Part shown: in pieces, positions 1-11,900 of the stretch | How positions within the stretch are numbered: the stretch's first letter is position 1 | Layout of the letters: the number at the start of each line of letters is the position of its first letter | Assembly: GCF_002994745.2 (NCBI RefSeq) | Contig: NC_037088.1 | Span: 253,001-317,000 of the forward strand | Source of the DNA: Rosa chinensis | Lineage: Eukaryota; Streptophyta; Magnoliopsida; Rosales; Rosaceae | Direction: 5' to 3' | DNA length: 64,000 nucleotides | Program-made: the position numbers and the translations under genes | Notes under the pieces: generated by a model | What the model saw: the letters and a program-made list of their open reading frames with translations, nothing else | The model's database searches: none | What the model was told of the DNA's origin: nothing

Positions 1-386
1 AATCCCCCTTAAAAAGGCAAAATTACTATCGAGTAATACTTATATCCACATTAGATATGTGCATAGGTCAACACCATTCCTTCAACCACACACTTCAACA
101 AACGAAAGAAACTCATTTCCATAAACAATCCTCACCGACTCACCGGAGTTAAATCCGGAGGTTCCCATTCCTCGAAGATTGCAACTTGCGGAAACTAAAC
201 TTATTCTAATACGAACCTACAAGACAACTCTACCGTCTTACGGACTTCCCTGACTAGACCCCACACTATGACATACCCAATGATTATACCAGTACCGAAG
301 AGCATATGATGGGGATCTGCTACAGACAGGCCATCACTCGGGGGGTACTGATTATCACCAAATATGTACCTTACGCTCTGATACCA
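1..386 (-). mobile_element. LTR-retrotransposon internal 5' region with primer-binding site, cut by window edge
   Basis: On the minus strand, bases 386-375 read TGGTATCAGAGC, the usual plant retroelement primer site matching the 3' end of initiator tRNA-Met. Sequence below it continues as untranslated-leader-like DNA to the window edge. An open frame (422-201) crosses the site and has no recognisable domain. The LTR itself would lie just above 386, but no clear TG...CA boundary was found there. Family is not assigned. Confidence 0.5.
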
Positions 387-2112
387 AACTATCAATCCCC
401 GAATTTTGAATAACAAATTCAAATCCGAAACATGAATAATAATTATTACAACTAACGTTCTGAAATTTTTCCTCAGAATGAAGGTTTCCTTGTTGTTGAC
501 ATATTCTGTTATGGGCGTGAGAGTTAAACTAATATTAGATTCCTGGTTGCCTTTATCTGATATGGTTATAATTGTATGGTCATAGCTGGATTAGTCGGAT
601 CGTTCCTTTGCTATGTGATGTGAGTTATTTCATGTAGTGCATATATTGGCTGAAAGGAGACTGTTTAGTTATCTTGGTTTCATGGTGTTGATTTGCATTT
701 TCTGTTACAACTTTTCTGTTATTTTTCTGGATTAAACTTTTAAGGGTAGTGTTCTCAAGCTAGTGTAGCGAGAACCATCTTATCCGACCAGAGAAGTATG
801 AGTTTGTGTTTGTTAGACTGACCCAAAGTCAATTATGGAATAATGAGATTTATAACTTTAAATGGCAATCATTTATGCTTCTTAGACTTGAAATATCACT
901 TTTCTCAGTGAATGAACTAGAGCTCTTTGCTTATTCTATGGTGGATGTCACAGGACATCTTATATGCTTCTCATTGATTAATTGGTTTAAAGGTGCTGTC
1001 CAAATCAATGCTTATATTCTTAATCTAGCGAGTATTTACAAAATTTGATTTGATAACTGTGCCCGGTGTATCTTTTTGTGTTGTTATTGATTATTTATGC
1101 CATGCTAAAGCCCTCCTCGGAGGCGGCATACCGGTTTGGCGATTCGTAGTGGAAAATGAGGTTACTTAACTAAGGATAAGGCTACTTAACGGGAGAGAAT
1201 CAACTAATGCGGTGATTTTTTTTTTTTTTTTTGAAATTTGGGGTTATTTGATCAGATTTTTGCATGATCTTCTGACAGAGTGGGTGACACATGGGGATTG
1301 TTGATAGGGGTGGTGTGTGCGGAAACGTCGCTGCCCAGCCATTGTCGCTTCATCATAAATGCTGCATTTATGAGCGCGTTAGTTTTACTGAGGCGAAGTC
1401 TCGGTTAGTGGGGGTGCGTGTCGTGATCTTGAGGGGTGATCATTTAACGGCAACGGTCGTGATTTGTCGCAAGAGTTTGTATTTAAGGGGGAAACGAAGT
1501 CGAGTTTCCCCCAGTTTGCCACTTCATTTCCCCCAGTTTGCCCTGTGTATTCGTCTTCTTCGCCGAGTGAGAGAGAACCAGAGAGAAAGGATATGGAAAT
1601 ATCGTTGATCGAGTGGAGGAAAGAAGGAGGAAAAGAATTTAGAGGGGAGCGAAGGTAATCGAACTCATTTCGTGGTTGGTCTGCTTTGTCACTCTTAGGT
1701 GTTTGCTTCAGCGAATTTGAGGTATGTTCCTGCTGCCTCTTTGATTGTGTTCTTGTTTTGGTCTATTCGTGTTGTAAATGCATGCGTTTCATATGTATCC
1801 TAGAGATATGCATGTGGTTTTGTGTTTGAGGGTCTGAAGACATCTGGGTTTTTGAGATGTTGGTGGGTTTTGTGTTTTCTGGGGTTTTTTGTTTTTTGTA
1901 TGAACGACTGTTCTTGGATGAGTTCTTGTGGTTAATGGTATAGGGTAGGTTTAGATCTAACGTGACTGCTAACTTCTAGGTTTAGAGTGTTTGTGGGGCA
2001 TGCCGGCCATTATCAATATCTCAAGTAGTGAAGAATCGGACGTGTCGTCGCTTAATTCATCGGAGAGGGGTTTTATTGATTTGTTGCATCGTCCCACTTC
2101 TGCAGGAGGTAG
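387..2112. other. No recognised gene; possible promoter or leader DNA
   Basis: No coding region with a recognisable domain. There is a T-run near 1218-1233. A purine-rich stretch with many stop-free codons at 1464-1658 and a short frame at 1991-2191 look like leader or first-exon material, but no splice partner or protein family can be named. Confidence 0.3.
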
Positions 2113-2304
2113 TAGGGCTGGGCGTCCAAACCCGAAAGACCGAGGACCCGACCCGAACCGAGCAAAAAAGCCCGATTCGGTTCGGTTTTGATATGAAAAT
2201 TATCGGTTCGGTGCAAAGCCCGACCCGAATGTATTTTATCGGTTCGGTCTCGGGTTTCAAATATACGGAGACCGAAAGCCCGAACCCGAACCGATCTCAG
2301 CCTC
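2113..2304. repeat. Repeat rich in cccgaacc/ggttcgg motifs, possible hAT-type MITE fragment
   Basis: Starts with a GGGCTGGGCG-like end and is built from many short CCCGAACC and GGTTCGGT motifs on alternating strands. The hAT-type MITE at 27427-28041 has a similar style. No matching second terminus or target duplication was found, so the class is a guess. Confidence 0.3.
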
Positions 2305-2475
2305 CCTCTCTCTCAAAACCATCTCAGCCCCGAAGGATATCGTGTTCTTCCCCCATTTCTGAAAACCCAGATTAAAACCCTAAACCATTCAGGTGATTCA
2401 ACCCCATTTCAAAGTTCAGACTTTGCAGAAGGCAAGAAACCAAGGAAAAATTACCAGCTCAAATCTCTGTCTCAG

Positions 2476-2478
<3 letters not shown>

Positions 2479-2511
<33 letters not shown>
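2479..2511. repeat. (CT)n microsatellite
   Basis: Sixteen uninterrupted CT units. No coding role is apparent. Confidence 0.9.
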
Positions 2512-2513
<2 letters not shown>

Positions 2514-2629
2514 GTCCATTACCATCTCCGAACTCCAGTAGCAAGAACCAAAAGATGGAAACTTTAGAAGCAAAGTTGTGGGTTTTGGATTATTTGGGTG
2601 GAGAAATGGAAATTGAATTGTGGGACTCT

Positions 2630-4806
2630 GGGGTATTTTCTTGGGGGTGGTGGTGGGATTTGGTCCTTGCACTGATCATATATTTTTTCATATGACGCCG
2701 TCAAGACTGTAAAGACCTCAAACTTTTGGGCATTTGTAGCGGACTTATTGTGGCGGTTGTTGCGATTATCAAGGCGATCATTGTGAAAAGATCTGTTACC
2801 CTTGTTGTGATACTGCTGATCCTTTTGTCGCTTGTCTTGGTAGTTGCCTTGCTGGCATTCCCTCTTTTTGTCATTGGGCGTTGTGGTGATGTTTGGAGTG
2901 GTGGGGGGATTTCCTTGTTGGAATGTGGTAGGTTGGGGGGTTTTGAGTGGAGTTTGTGGTGGTGGTGGTGTAGCGCCATAAGTGTTGTATTCAGCTTGGG
3001 CATGTAGGATGGCCTCATTCATGACGTAGTGATATGTGGCGTTTAGACAATTACAATTGAGATGGTATAGAAAACTTGCCTTAAGGAGTCCCTACTTGAA
3101 GGCTGCCAGCGCCATTGTTTTGTCAAGATCCTGACATCTCGATGTGGCGGTCCTCCATCTTGTGACAAATGATTTTAACGACTCATCAATACCTTGGTTG
3201 ATGCTGAATAGCTGGCTGGAGTTATGGTACCCATTCGTCATGAGGATGAATCGTGACAGAAATGCATTTGACAGAGTGGAGAATGAATCCATGGAACCTA
3301 GCGGGAACTCGAAAAACCAACTCATCGCCTCGCCATCCAACGTTTCGTTGAATAGGTGACAGAGAGTTGTGTCATCAAATCCCTTATTATTGGTTACTTT
3401 TTTGAATGTGTCCATGTGCACAAATGGATCTATTGAGCCGCCAAATTAGGGGGGGGGTGTTCTTTGCATATGTGGGCTTGACGGTTTGCACAATTCTGGC
3501 GGTAAATGGGCCTGGCCGCGCCTCAAAGAGTGGATTCTGCGCCGGCGGAAAGGTTCCAGCTTCATCTATGAGCAATCTTTCCTCTAGGTCCTGCATTTTT
3601 TCCAGTATCAAGGTGGTAGCGTCAACAGTCGGTCTAGGCATGTGTTGTGTTGGTACCACTATCTGATGTCGGGGTGTCGGTATGCTTCCGGTTCCCTTTT
3701 GCTGATCGGCGCTGAATGAATTATCGTATTGCGGCTATGAGTCCGCTACTTGCTCTTGTGCCAAATGTGGCGGTGGTGTCGATCCTAATCCTGCTAGTTC
3801 AACTGGGTTTAGGGCGACACCCATTGGAATTACTGGTATCGGTGTTGCTCTTGTCCCTATGCTCAGACTGAGCCTTGCGCTTTGGGAGTGTTCACTTTGA
3901 GTTGGTCGTGCATTTGTTCCTAGTGCTTTCTTCAGCTCGTCAAATTTTGACAATAGTGTCGGCACTTGATTTTGAGCTTCCGCCTTTTCCCTTCGTTCCT
4001 TTTCTCGCTCTCAGTTTGCGTTGTGCAAGTCTGCCAAGGCTAGTTCTAACATGGCAGCAAGATCCCGGCCTTGTGCTTGACAGCTCGTGCCGGTCTGGTT
4101 TTCCATGATAGATTGTGTTGGGAGCACCTCGAGGGTGTTGAGGTTTTGACCGTCAATGCTGATTGGTGTGGTGAATAATTCACGGTTGATGGCTGGAATG
4201 GTAGGGTTGGGCTGAGGGTTGGCGGGTCAACTTGCTTGATTTTCAACGCCATCGCCACTTCTGCTAGCCATGGTAGATTATAGGGAATGACTCTTAGTTC
4301 AAAAGCTTCCCACACACGACGCCAATGTTAATGTTCAGAATACCACCATATGATGTCGGCTTCCGATAACGTGGACGAGGGTCCAATCCTCCGATATGTA
4401 GAGAGTTTGTGAAATCCCGCTAATCTGTCAAGAGAAATACAACGGCATCAAGATGGGAGATCGTGGTTGGTGGTCTTCGTTCCTCCGATGCTAAGTTAGA
4501 CAATGTAGCGGTATATAGCTATTAAATGCGTAATGAATGAAGAGAGAGAAGTGGACATTTTATAGGTAAAATAGTGAGTTACCTCAGTCTTGTTTTCGAT
4601 GTGGGACTGATATGCTTCAGTTTGCTGAATTTTGGTCCTTTCTGCAGAGACGACTTTGGGTGGCGCGTGTCGGCGCGTCGAGGCATATTTCAGCCTGAAG
4701 TTGGCTTGCCGGTGAAGGTTGTCTTGCTGTGTTTCCAGGGGTCACACCGTTGAAGTCATTCCGACAAGGTGACATGGTTAAGTATGAGTGCTGATTATGG
4801 CCAACA
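2630..4806 (-). mobile_element. Ty3/gypsy-type retrotransposon fragment: 5' LTR plus broken gag
   Basis: Reading on the minus strand, a 481-bp LTR (4806-4326, TG...CA) is followed at once by TTGGCGTCGTGTGTGGGAAG, a typical gypsy primer-binding region. Gag then runs down to about 2630 in pieces. The piece at 3421-3092 has the W/F-rich core of the retrotransposon gag domain, and 3022-2636 is a proline- and basic-residue-rich tail. Several frameshifts and stops break gag, and protease, polymerase and the 3' LTR are missing. A relative of this LTR sits as a solo LTR in the viral insertion at 25983-26485. Confidence 0.75.
4326..4806 (-). repeat. 5' LTR of the gypsy fragment
   Basis: 481 bp, beginning TGTTGGCC and ending TTAACA in minus-strand sense. 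It is recognisably homologous along its length to the solo LTR at 25983-26485 (shared blocks such as CACGCGCCACCCAAAGT and CACGTTATCGGAAGCCGAC), with many substitutions and small indels. That indicates an old family with more than one insertion here. Confidence 0.8.
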
Positions 4807-5526
4807 GATGTCATGTATGTACATCTAGTTCAATACTTTAACAATTAGCAATTTGGAAGAAAATTTTCATAAGTGAACTACTCATGCATACATAAACATC
4901 TAATGGTTAATTTTCCGTAATGTAATCTAAAAGTGGGGTCTCCCAAACCGTTGATTAAAAAATTTTCAACCAGTCCTCATTTTAGTGATACTTATTATAA
5001 GAATTTCTCAATATTATATAGTAAGTTGTAGTAATTTTAAGTGAAATAATAAATATTGAATCACTGACAATTTCTTAAAATTTACTTTAAACATCTTTTT
5101 CATTAACCAATTTATACTTTCTTTGTGCATACCATACATTGCACATTGAATAACACGAATAACTAAGAAACACAGAGGACGTATGAGGTACAAAATTTTC
5201 ACCATCTTCATCGTCTTTCTATGTAGAGCTCTTGAGTGTGTCATTAAGAATTCATTAAACCAACTTTGCTGATAGATGAATGAGGGTACACGGACAACGT
5301 CCCTACAGTTATGCGAACAATGCCTTTCACAAAATAATTAAAAAGGACAAATAAAAGGGGCGTAAAGAATTTCATGACTTTGGTGAAATGACCAATAGCT
5401 TAAAAAAAATCTTTGCCTAACAGTAGAATTAGATGCCTTCCAAGCTTTTTGTCAAGCATGTGCTTTCAACAACAATTGCCAATACGTATCAAGGAACTTT
5501 GCATAAAATTGGGTCACTAGCATGAT
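4807..5526. other. Intergenic, AT-rich; 3' flank of the transporter gene
   Basis: No recognised gene. A 76-codon minus frame at 5244-5014 has no identifiable domain. Bases nearest 5526 are likely the 3' untranslated region of the minus-strand transporter gene. Confidence 0.4.
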
Positions 5527-5887
5527 CTATATCAATAGAGGCTCCATTAGAGGTTTGCAGCGAGCAGAGTGGAGGTTCATCGAGTATGTAACAGCCACTG
5601 ATACAAGTGAACAAAATGCCGGAACAAGACCCAACCCGAATCTCGTAACTGATATGTAGACATGATTAGAATGGATATTCTGTATGACTGAATCACCTGC
5701 ATTGTGGTTGGAACGACAGATGTCATGATTAACTCACACGGACTGGCGAGTGAGATATATGCAATTATGAGTTGTCCTTTTTTTTTTTTTTTTCTTCCCT
5801 GATCTGGCCGAAATTTCTCATAATGCCCATTTAACTTGGGTACTTATCAATAACTGAAGGGTAATATAGTAGATATCTATATAAAAA

Positions 5888-5919
<32 letters not shown>

Positions 5920-8900
5920 ATATAAATTATAAAAAAATAAAAATAAAAATAAAAACCTCCCACTTTTTTCTATGGAATACTTCCCATTTTTTCTGCAGAT
6001 AACTTTCCCACTGCCTCTCAACTTACCACTATTTTTTGTTTTCAAGAAAAAAAATATTGATGAACTATTCCGTAGTTTGTCATTCAATATTAACAGTTTA
6101 ATATTATCAAATTATCACCACACCCATGGGTCATATCTTTTCATTCAATATTATCAATTTATCACCACCTACTTCATGACATCAACTCATGTAATCCAAT
6201 TACATTTCTCATGAACCCTTCCACAGTTTCAATACTCTTTGAGCACCCTACGTGAGGATTCAGAACCAGTAGTCCAAAAATCTAAAATCAGTTTTTAGTC
6301 GTGACAAATCTGACAAAGTAAATTTTCATAACCAATCATGAATTGGTCCAACTGGATTGTGACTGAAAACCCTAAACCAATACTGCCCTTGAGAGTTCTA
6401 CAAAAATAGATGAGAACACTTGAATTTAATATAGGAAACGGTCCAGAAAATTGTAACTTACTTTGATACGACTGAAGAACAAATAAAGCAAGCCCACATG
6501 AGATTTTGTCCAAGAAGCTGAATGATCCACAAACAAATGCACAGCCATTGAGATCTGTATCAATTAAAACACTTTGCATGCTTACTCCGGTCACCTGTTG
6601 CATGGAAACATGATGTGACCTCAATTATCAGCAGTCATAAGCAAATATGGCTTAGCAATGAATATATCAAAACCATTAGAATGATCTCTATCAAAAATAA
6701 AAATCCTTAATTTTGATGATAGTATTGAGCTTCAGGCTCAGGTTGTAGATAAAAGTAGAGTGAACTTTTATTCCTGAAAGTTCACTTCAGTATAAATACA
6801 TTGTTCCTATAGGTTTTGAGTCTAAACAAAACCGACACATCTATCATATTTTACATTTGAATATAATATGACAATCAGCTGGCAGAGATATATGATATGA
6901 TTTAACCTTAACATGGGCAGTGTGTGCCTGTGTTTTTATAGTTGTTCCAAGTATTAAAAGCTGAACAGAGAATAAAATGACTTAACTGATTATATTTCAG
7001 AATTTAGAGCATTAGAGAGAGAGAGATGGTTTTAAAACTCGGTATTATTGCAAGTCATTATTTTCTTATCTAATGTACTTTTTTAATTATTTATTTCCAA
7101 GTAAAAAAGGTATTATTCGAAATTTTGGTAGATGATGGGAAGATCATAGCACCAAATTCATATCATACCATCATTAAAGCATTTGCTATGCCAATAAATA
7201 TAGATATAATGTACATGAAAGCACTCAAGCTTCTAGGTAAAAGCAGGATCCCTGCACCACAAAATATCCAAATAATAGCTCCAGCTGAGTAGTAGGTCTT
7301 CAAGAATCGGCCAGTCCATTGTATCTCCTAGAATATGAATACTTATCTGTTAAATTTAGACCAATAGACTAAAATGCAAACGAATCGCATATAAAACAAA
7401 ATAAATAAAAAGGACACTGATCGAGTTTTCTTAAGGACCTGCAATATCACAGATACGAGGAAGCTACTTATGTAGATGATCGCAGGAACCTACTCCCATC
7501 ATTTAGACAAGTAGATAATCAGACTTCCATCTTTTGGAACATAAATAATTTCTACGATCAGAAGAAAGATGTTGAACTTTGCATGTACCAGAGCTTTAGC
7601 CGATTGTGCCATCTGCAGATCATCTATAACATAGAATGCAAGATATGCCTGAGAAAAACAAAACCATGTAGATGTAAGAACTGAAAAACAAAACCAACTT
7701 ATATTTTACTGGGATAATATTCCTACCAACGAGGGGTAAGTAGGAATCTATGGTTTGCTCCTATATGGTCTAAAGTTTGAATCCCCTCACAGCACCTACC
7801 TAGCTCTTTGCTAAAATTTCTCGTCTCCTAAAGATTGTAGGGCTCAGCACAAGAGGTCCCAATTTCGAGCCCCAGTCCACAAAGCAGGTTTGGAAAATTT
7901 CTGGGTATAAAAAGAGAAAAAAAAATGTTCTCGTCCGAAATTAAAAAGAAACACCACAAAGTGGTAGCGACTACGGAAAAGAGTCTGCTGACCTGTGAAA
8001 CATTAACCACTAGTCTGGTCAGCACATAAACAAGAGCAACCTGATAATATAGCACTCTCTTGAACCAGTACGTCCATGGAATCCTTGAAGAATTACTTCC
8101 TTGTACACCTACCTTTAATCTGCATATGTAATAAAACTGATTGCTGAGATTTACTAACTGCCTATTTTGCAAATGGGGAAATGATAAATAAGATCATTTG
8201 TGTGCATAAACTTTTCCCATCTAACCAGGGGACCAAGCAATTTTTTTACCAATCAGACTTGACTGCAATGCAGTATAGCTGCAAGTGTAATTATTGATGC
8301 ATTGTGGCATTGCAGTATATCATAATATTGACTTGCTTGTACTATTTTTTTTTTTTTTTTTTGGCTCGTGTTACAAGCAAAAAGCTGTATGACATACATT
8401 TAGAAAGAAATTGAAAATCTGAATTTTTTTTCAATACAGTAAATTACTGCACTGCAATACATTTTTGAGTAAATTACATATAAGGCCGTATTCCTTATAA
8501 AGCCCACCATACTTTTTTTCTATCAATAAGGCCACCAAAATATTATAACTTCTATACTTACAAAAATACCGCCACATTTTTAATTGACAAAAATGCCACT
8601 ATACCTGAAAAACAACTGCTAACTAACCAAAAAGCTACTGTAACTCTTCAGAAAAGCTACTGTAATTCTCAAAAAGAATTTTTTTAAAAAAAATAAAAAG
8701 TTAAGCGTCACTCTTCAGAAAAACTGCTCTCATTCATCCAAAAAGCTACTACCACTCTCCGGAAAAACTAGTACAATCTTTTGAAAAGTATAGCCTAAAA
8801 ACCAAATGCTATAGCTAACTAACCAAAAGGCTACTACCGTTCTCCTGAAAAGCTAGTCATTCACAAAGAAAAAAAAAAATTACTTCCACCTTTCGCAAAA

Positions 8901-11900
8901 GCTACTGGCATTTTCCAACAAGGTACTGCCCCAAACCGAAAAGTCACTACCAACAAACCGAAAAGCTTCTACCTACTAACCAAAACACTACTGCCACCAA
9001 CCAAAAGGCAACTCCCATAAACCAAAAGTCACTTTCGGGCCAAACTCAATCCAGCCAGATATCTACTGTCCGATCACCTTCCAACAGCAGACCGGTACAA
9101 CTCATCAGTGAGTCTACCCATGCCCACTGATTGTTAATCCAACAAGATGACCTTAAGCGTAAAAGACCCTTAAAATAATTATAAAAGAATTTTTTTTTTT
9201 TTTTCAGGTTATTAAAGATGTAATACAGGAATATATATACCCAAGATAAAAAAAAGATATGCTGACATGAATAACACCATATAGAAATTTCTGAGTTCTG
9301 GTACCAATCAATGTAAATATGGAAAGAACCGAAAGCAATACTAGAAAAGAGGGGTAAATTAGACAAACTGAAACAATTATTCTTAATTAAAATTATCGAT
9401 TAAATTCTGCTTACTGCCTTGTACTTTCAAGGGTTCATCAGTTTATTCCCTACACTTCTAATTTAATCAGAAAACTCCTTGCACTATCCAATTTCATCAA
9501 ATCGATCCAATTCGTCACTATTCTGTCAATTTTCGGTGTTAAAATACTGATGTGGGACCTTCTCACAGGGAAAATTCCTAAACTACACATCGTTAGGCAG
9601 CTCGCCGACGTGTTAGTGTTGTGAATGCAAATGGGTAGTTTGGAAATTTTTCCCAAAAATTGACAGAGTGGTGACGGATTGGATCGATTTGATGAAATTA
9701 GAGTGCAAGGACTTTTCTGATTAAATTAGAAGTGCAGGGACTGAACTGATAAACCCTTGAAAGTACAGGGTAGTAAGCAGAATTTAGTCCTAAAATTATT
9801 TATACGTTCAAAGTCTGAAACTATCTCTCTATGCCAAAGAACTAACCCTCTACATTCTAATTCGAGTCAATGTAAATTAAATTAAATCAACAAATCCCTC
9901 ATAACAAATCCTTCTGAAATTATATCAATGGTATATAAAATCAACATTTTGAAGAATATCATGAATGCCAAATATAAAATTAAAAATTAAAATTAAAATT
10001 AAAATTAAAAAAATAAATAAATAAATAAATTTAAAAATAGCAAACCTTGGCTCTTTGGTGCCGAGTTGAAAGATACCAACAAAGCAGCATCCTATGAAGA
10101 TTGACAAATATGCAATCCAGCGGTACTGCTCATTTGTTAAAGTGAAGTGACCAACATGCTTGAAGAGAGACTCTTAATGGGTAGATCAATGCTTAGAAGT
10201 TAGAATACCTGATTTTCAATATCGGCATGTGTTCTTGCTATCGTGACAGCAAAGATTATAAAAGCAACCGCATACAAGCTCAGGTTGGCAACCTTAAGTA
10301 GGTTTCAAAAAATTTGATTAATGCATGCAAACTAGAGAAACTGGCGAAGAAGTCACTTAAAAAGGAAGCTAACCATAGTAAAAGCATTCCGACAGCTAGC
10401 GAGCACCACTCTGCTTGTTGAATTCAGCGTAATGCAATTCAGCATAGACCTTCAATAGGACAATTAATTTTCTAAGTGATTAGATTTTACAAAAGGTCTA
10501 TAGAACATGGCAAATCATTTTTAATTCATCTTACAGAATCCTTCCGTCCAATTAATGTAATCAACTCTTAAATATAAAGCCTCTTAAGTAAAAACTATTA
10601 TAAAAGATGTAAATATGAACTGGAATTATCTATTGGAGGCAAGTGTTCGTGCCTATCAGCTGAAACAGAAAAAAAATAAAAAAATACAGTGGGCAGGTTT
10701 CCTGTCAATGACTACTGTTCTTGCCATAACAACTAGTTGAGTACTAGAGAATGAAGGGGGTGTTGAAAAATCCTGTGAAAATAATAGAGTAGATGGTAGG
10801 CAATTTTCTCTGACTCATCGGATCTAGTTTCATACCTGTAGTCAATATATTGTATTTCCATGTAATCTCTAATAGAAAGAATAAATCAGACAATTGATAT
10901 GCTTCCTCTCATATTTTAGCACTTATCACCCCAACAATTTCGAAGTTTTAATGAGAAGTTGCGAAGAGATTCTGTTTTTCAGCAACATTCTCTTATCAAT
11001 GGCGATACATTTTGCAGACATTTACTGTAACTTCAAGAAAGTACTTACATGTGTGAGACCTGGGTAGCTGCCCAACCCACATTAAAGATAGCAGCAAAAA
11101 TGCTGTAACCAACAGTTCGCAATGCGGGTGAAGAGGTACCAAAAATTTTACACGGTACACAACCACCAAAAACAGAAGAAAATGAAACGGCAACCAAAAT
11201 AGAGCCTGCACCATGCCACAATTTGAAATGTCCAAATCTGTCTATCTATCAAGTAAAGAAACAATCAGAATACTACTCCCAAAAAAGCTGGGTTGCAATT
11301 TTCAAAACTGAAAAGAAAACAGGACCCAACAATCTATAGGTAGTGGTATTTCTCATCTACAATGTTTGATGAAGACCCAACTTCTGACGCCCCTCTACAA
11401 GAATTAGAGGGAAAAGAAAAGGGAAGAAAAAAAAGAAAAAGAGCAATAGACAACAGGCATTTAAAAATGTTCATTAAATTGAAAAAGAGTAATAGACAAC
11501 AGGCATTTAAAAATGTTCATTAAATTAGATAGTTTCAATCATCTCCAAGATAAATAAGTTGGATCTTAAAAGCCTAGAAACTTGAATCTTGGATACCCTT
11601 ACCATAAAGCAAAGCAAACTAGGAACTGAACCCTTCCATCACTTCTTATCCCAGCAGGAAATGAACCTTTTTTTTTTTTTTTTTCCAGCTTGGAATGAAT
11701 TGTTCAACCACCCCATCAATCAATCTCCTTTAATTTGCACTGTATTTGGCTTTCCTACGTTAACTGTGGTTTTATATCCCTCGTAGTCTAGGAACTAGCC
11801 CCATACTTGTATTATATAAGTTGCCTCATAGAGAAAAGAATACAGTTAGACACTGCAGCCAAAAGCCAAAAGTTTATAGGCTTTTGGAAGAGAATACTTG

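Noticed and set aside
375..386. tRNA-Met gene fragments at this and the other TGGTATCAGAGC sites
   Set aside because: Only the 12-nt complement of the tRNA 3' end is present, in primer-site context; no cloverleaf can be folded.
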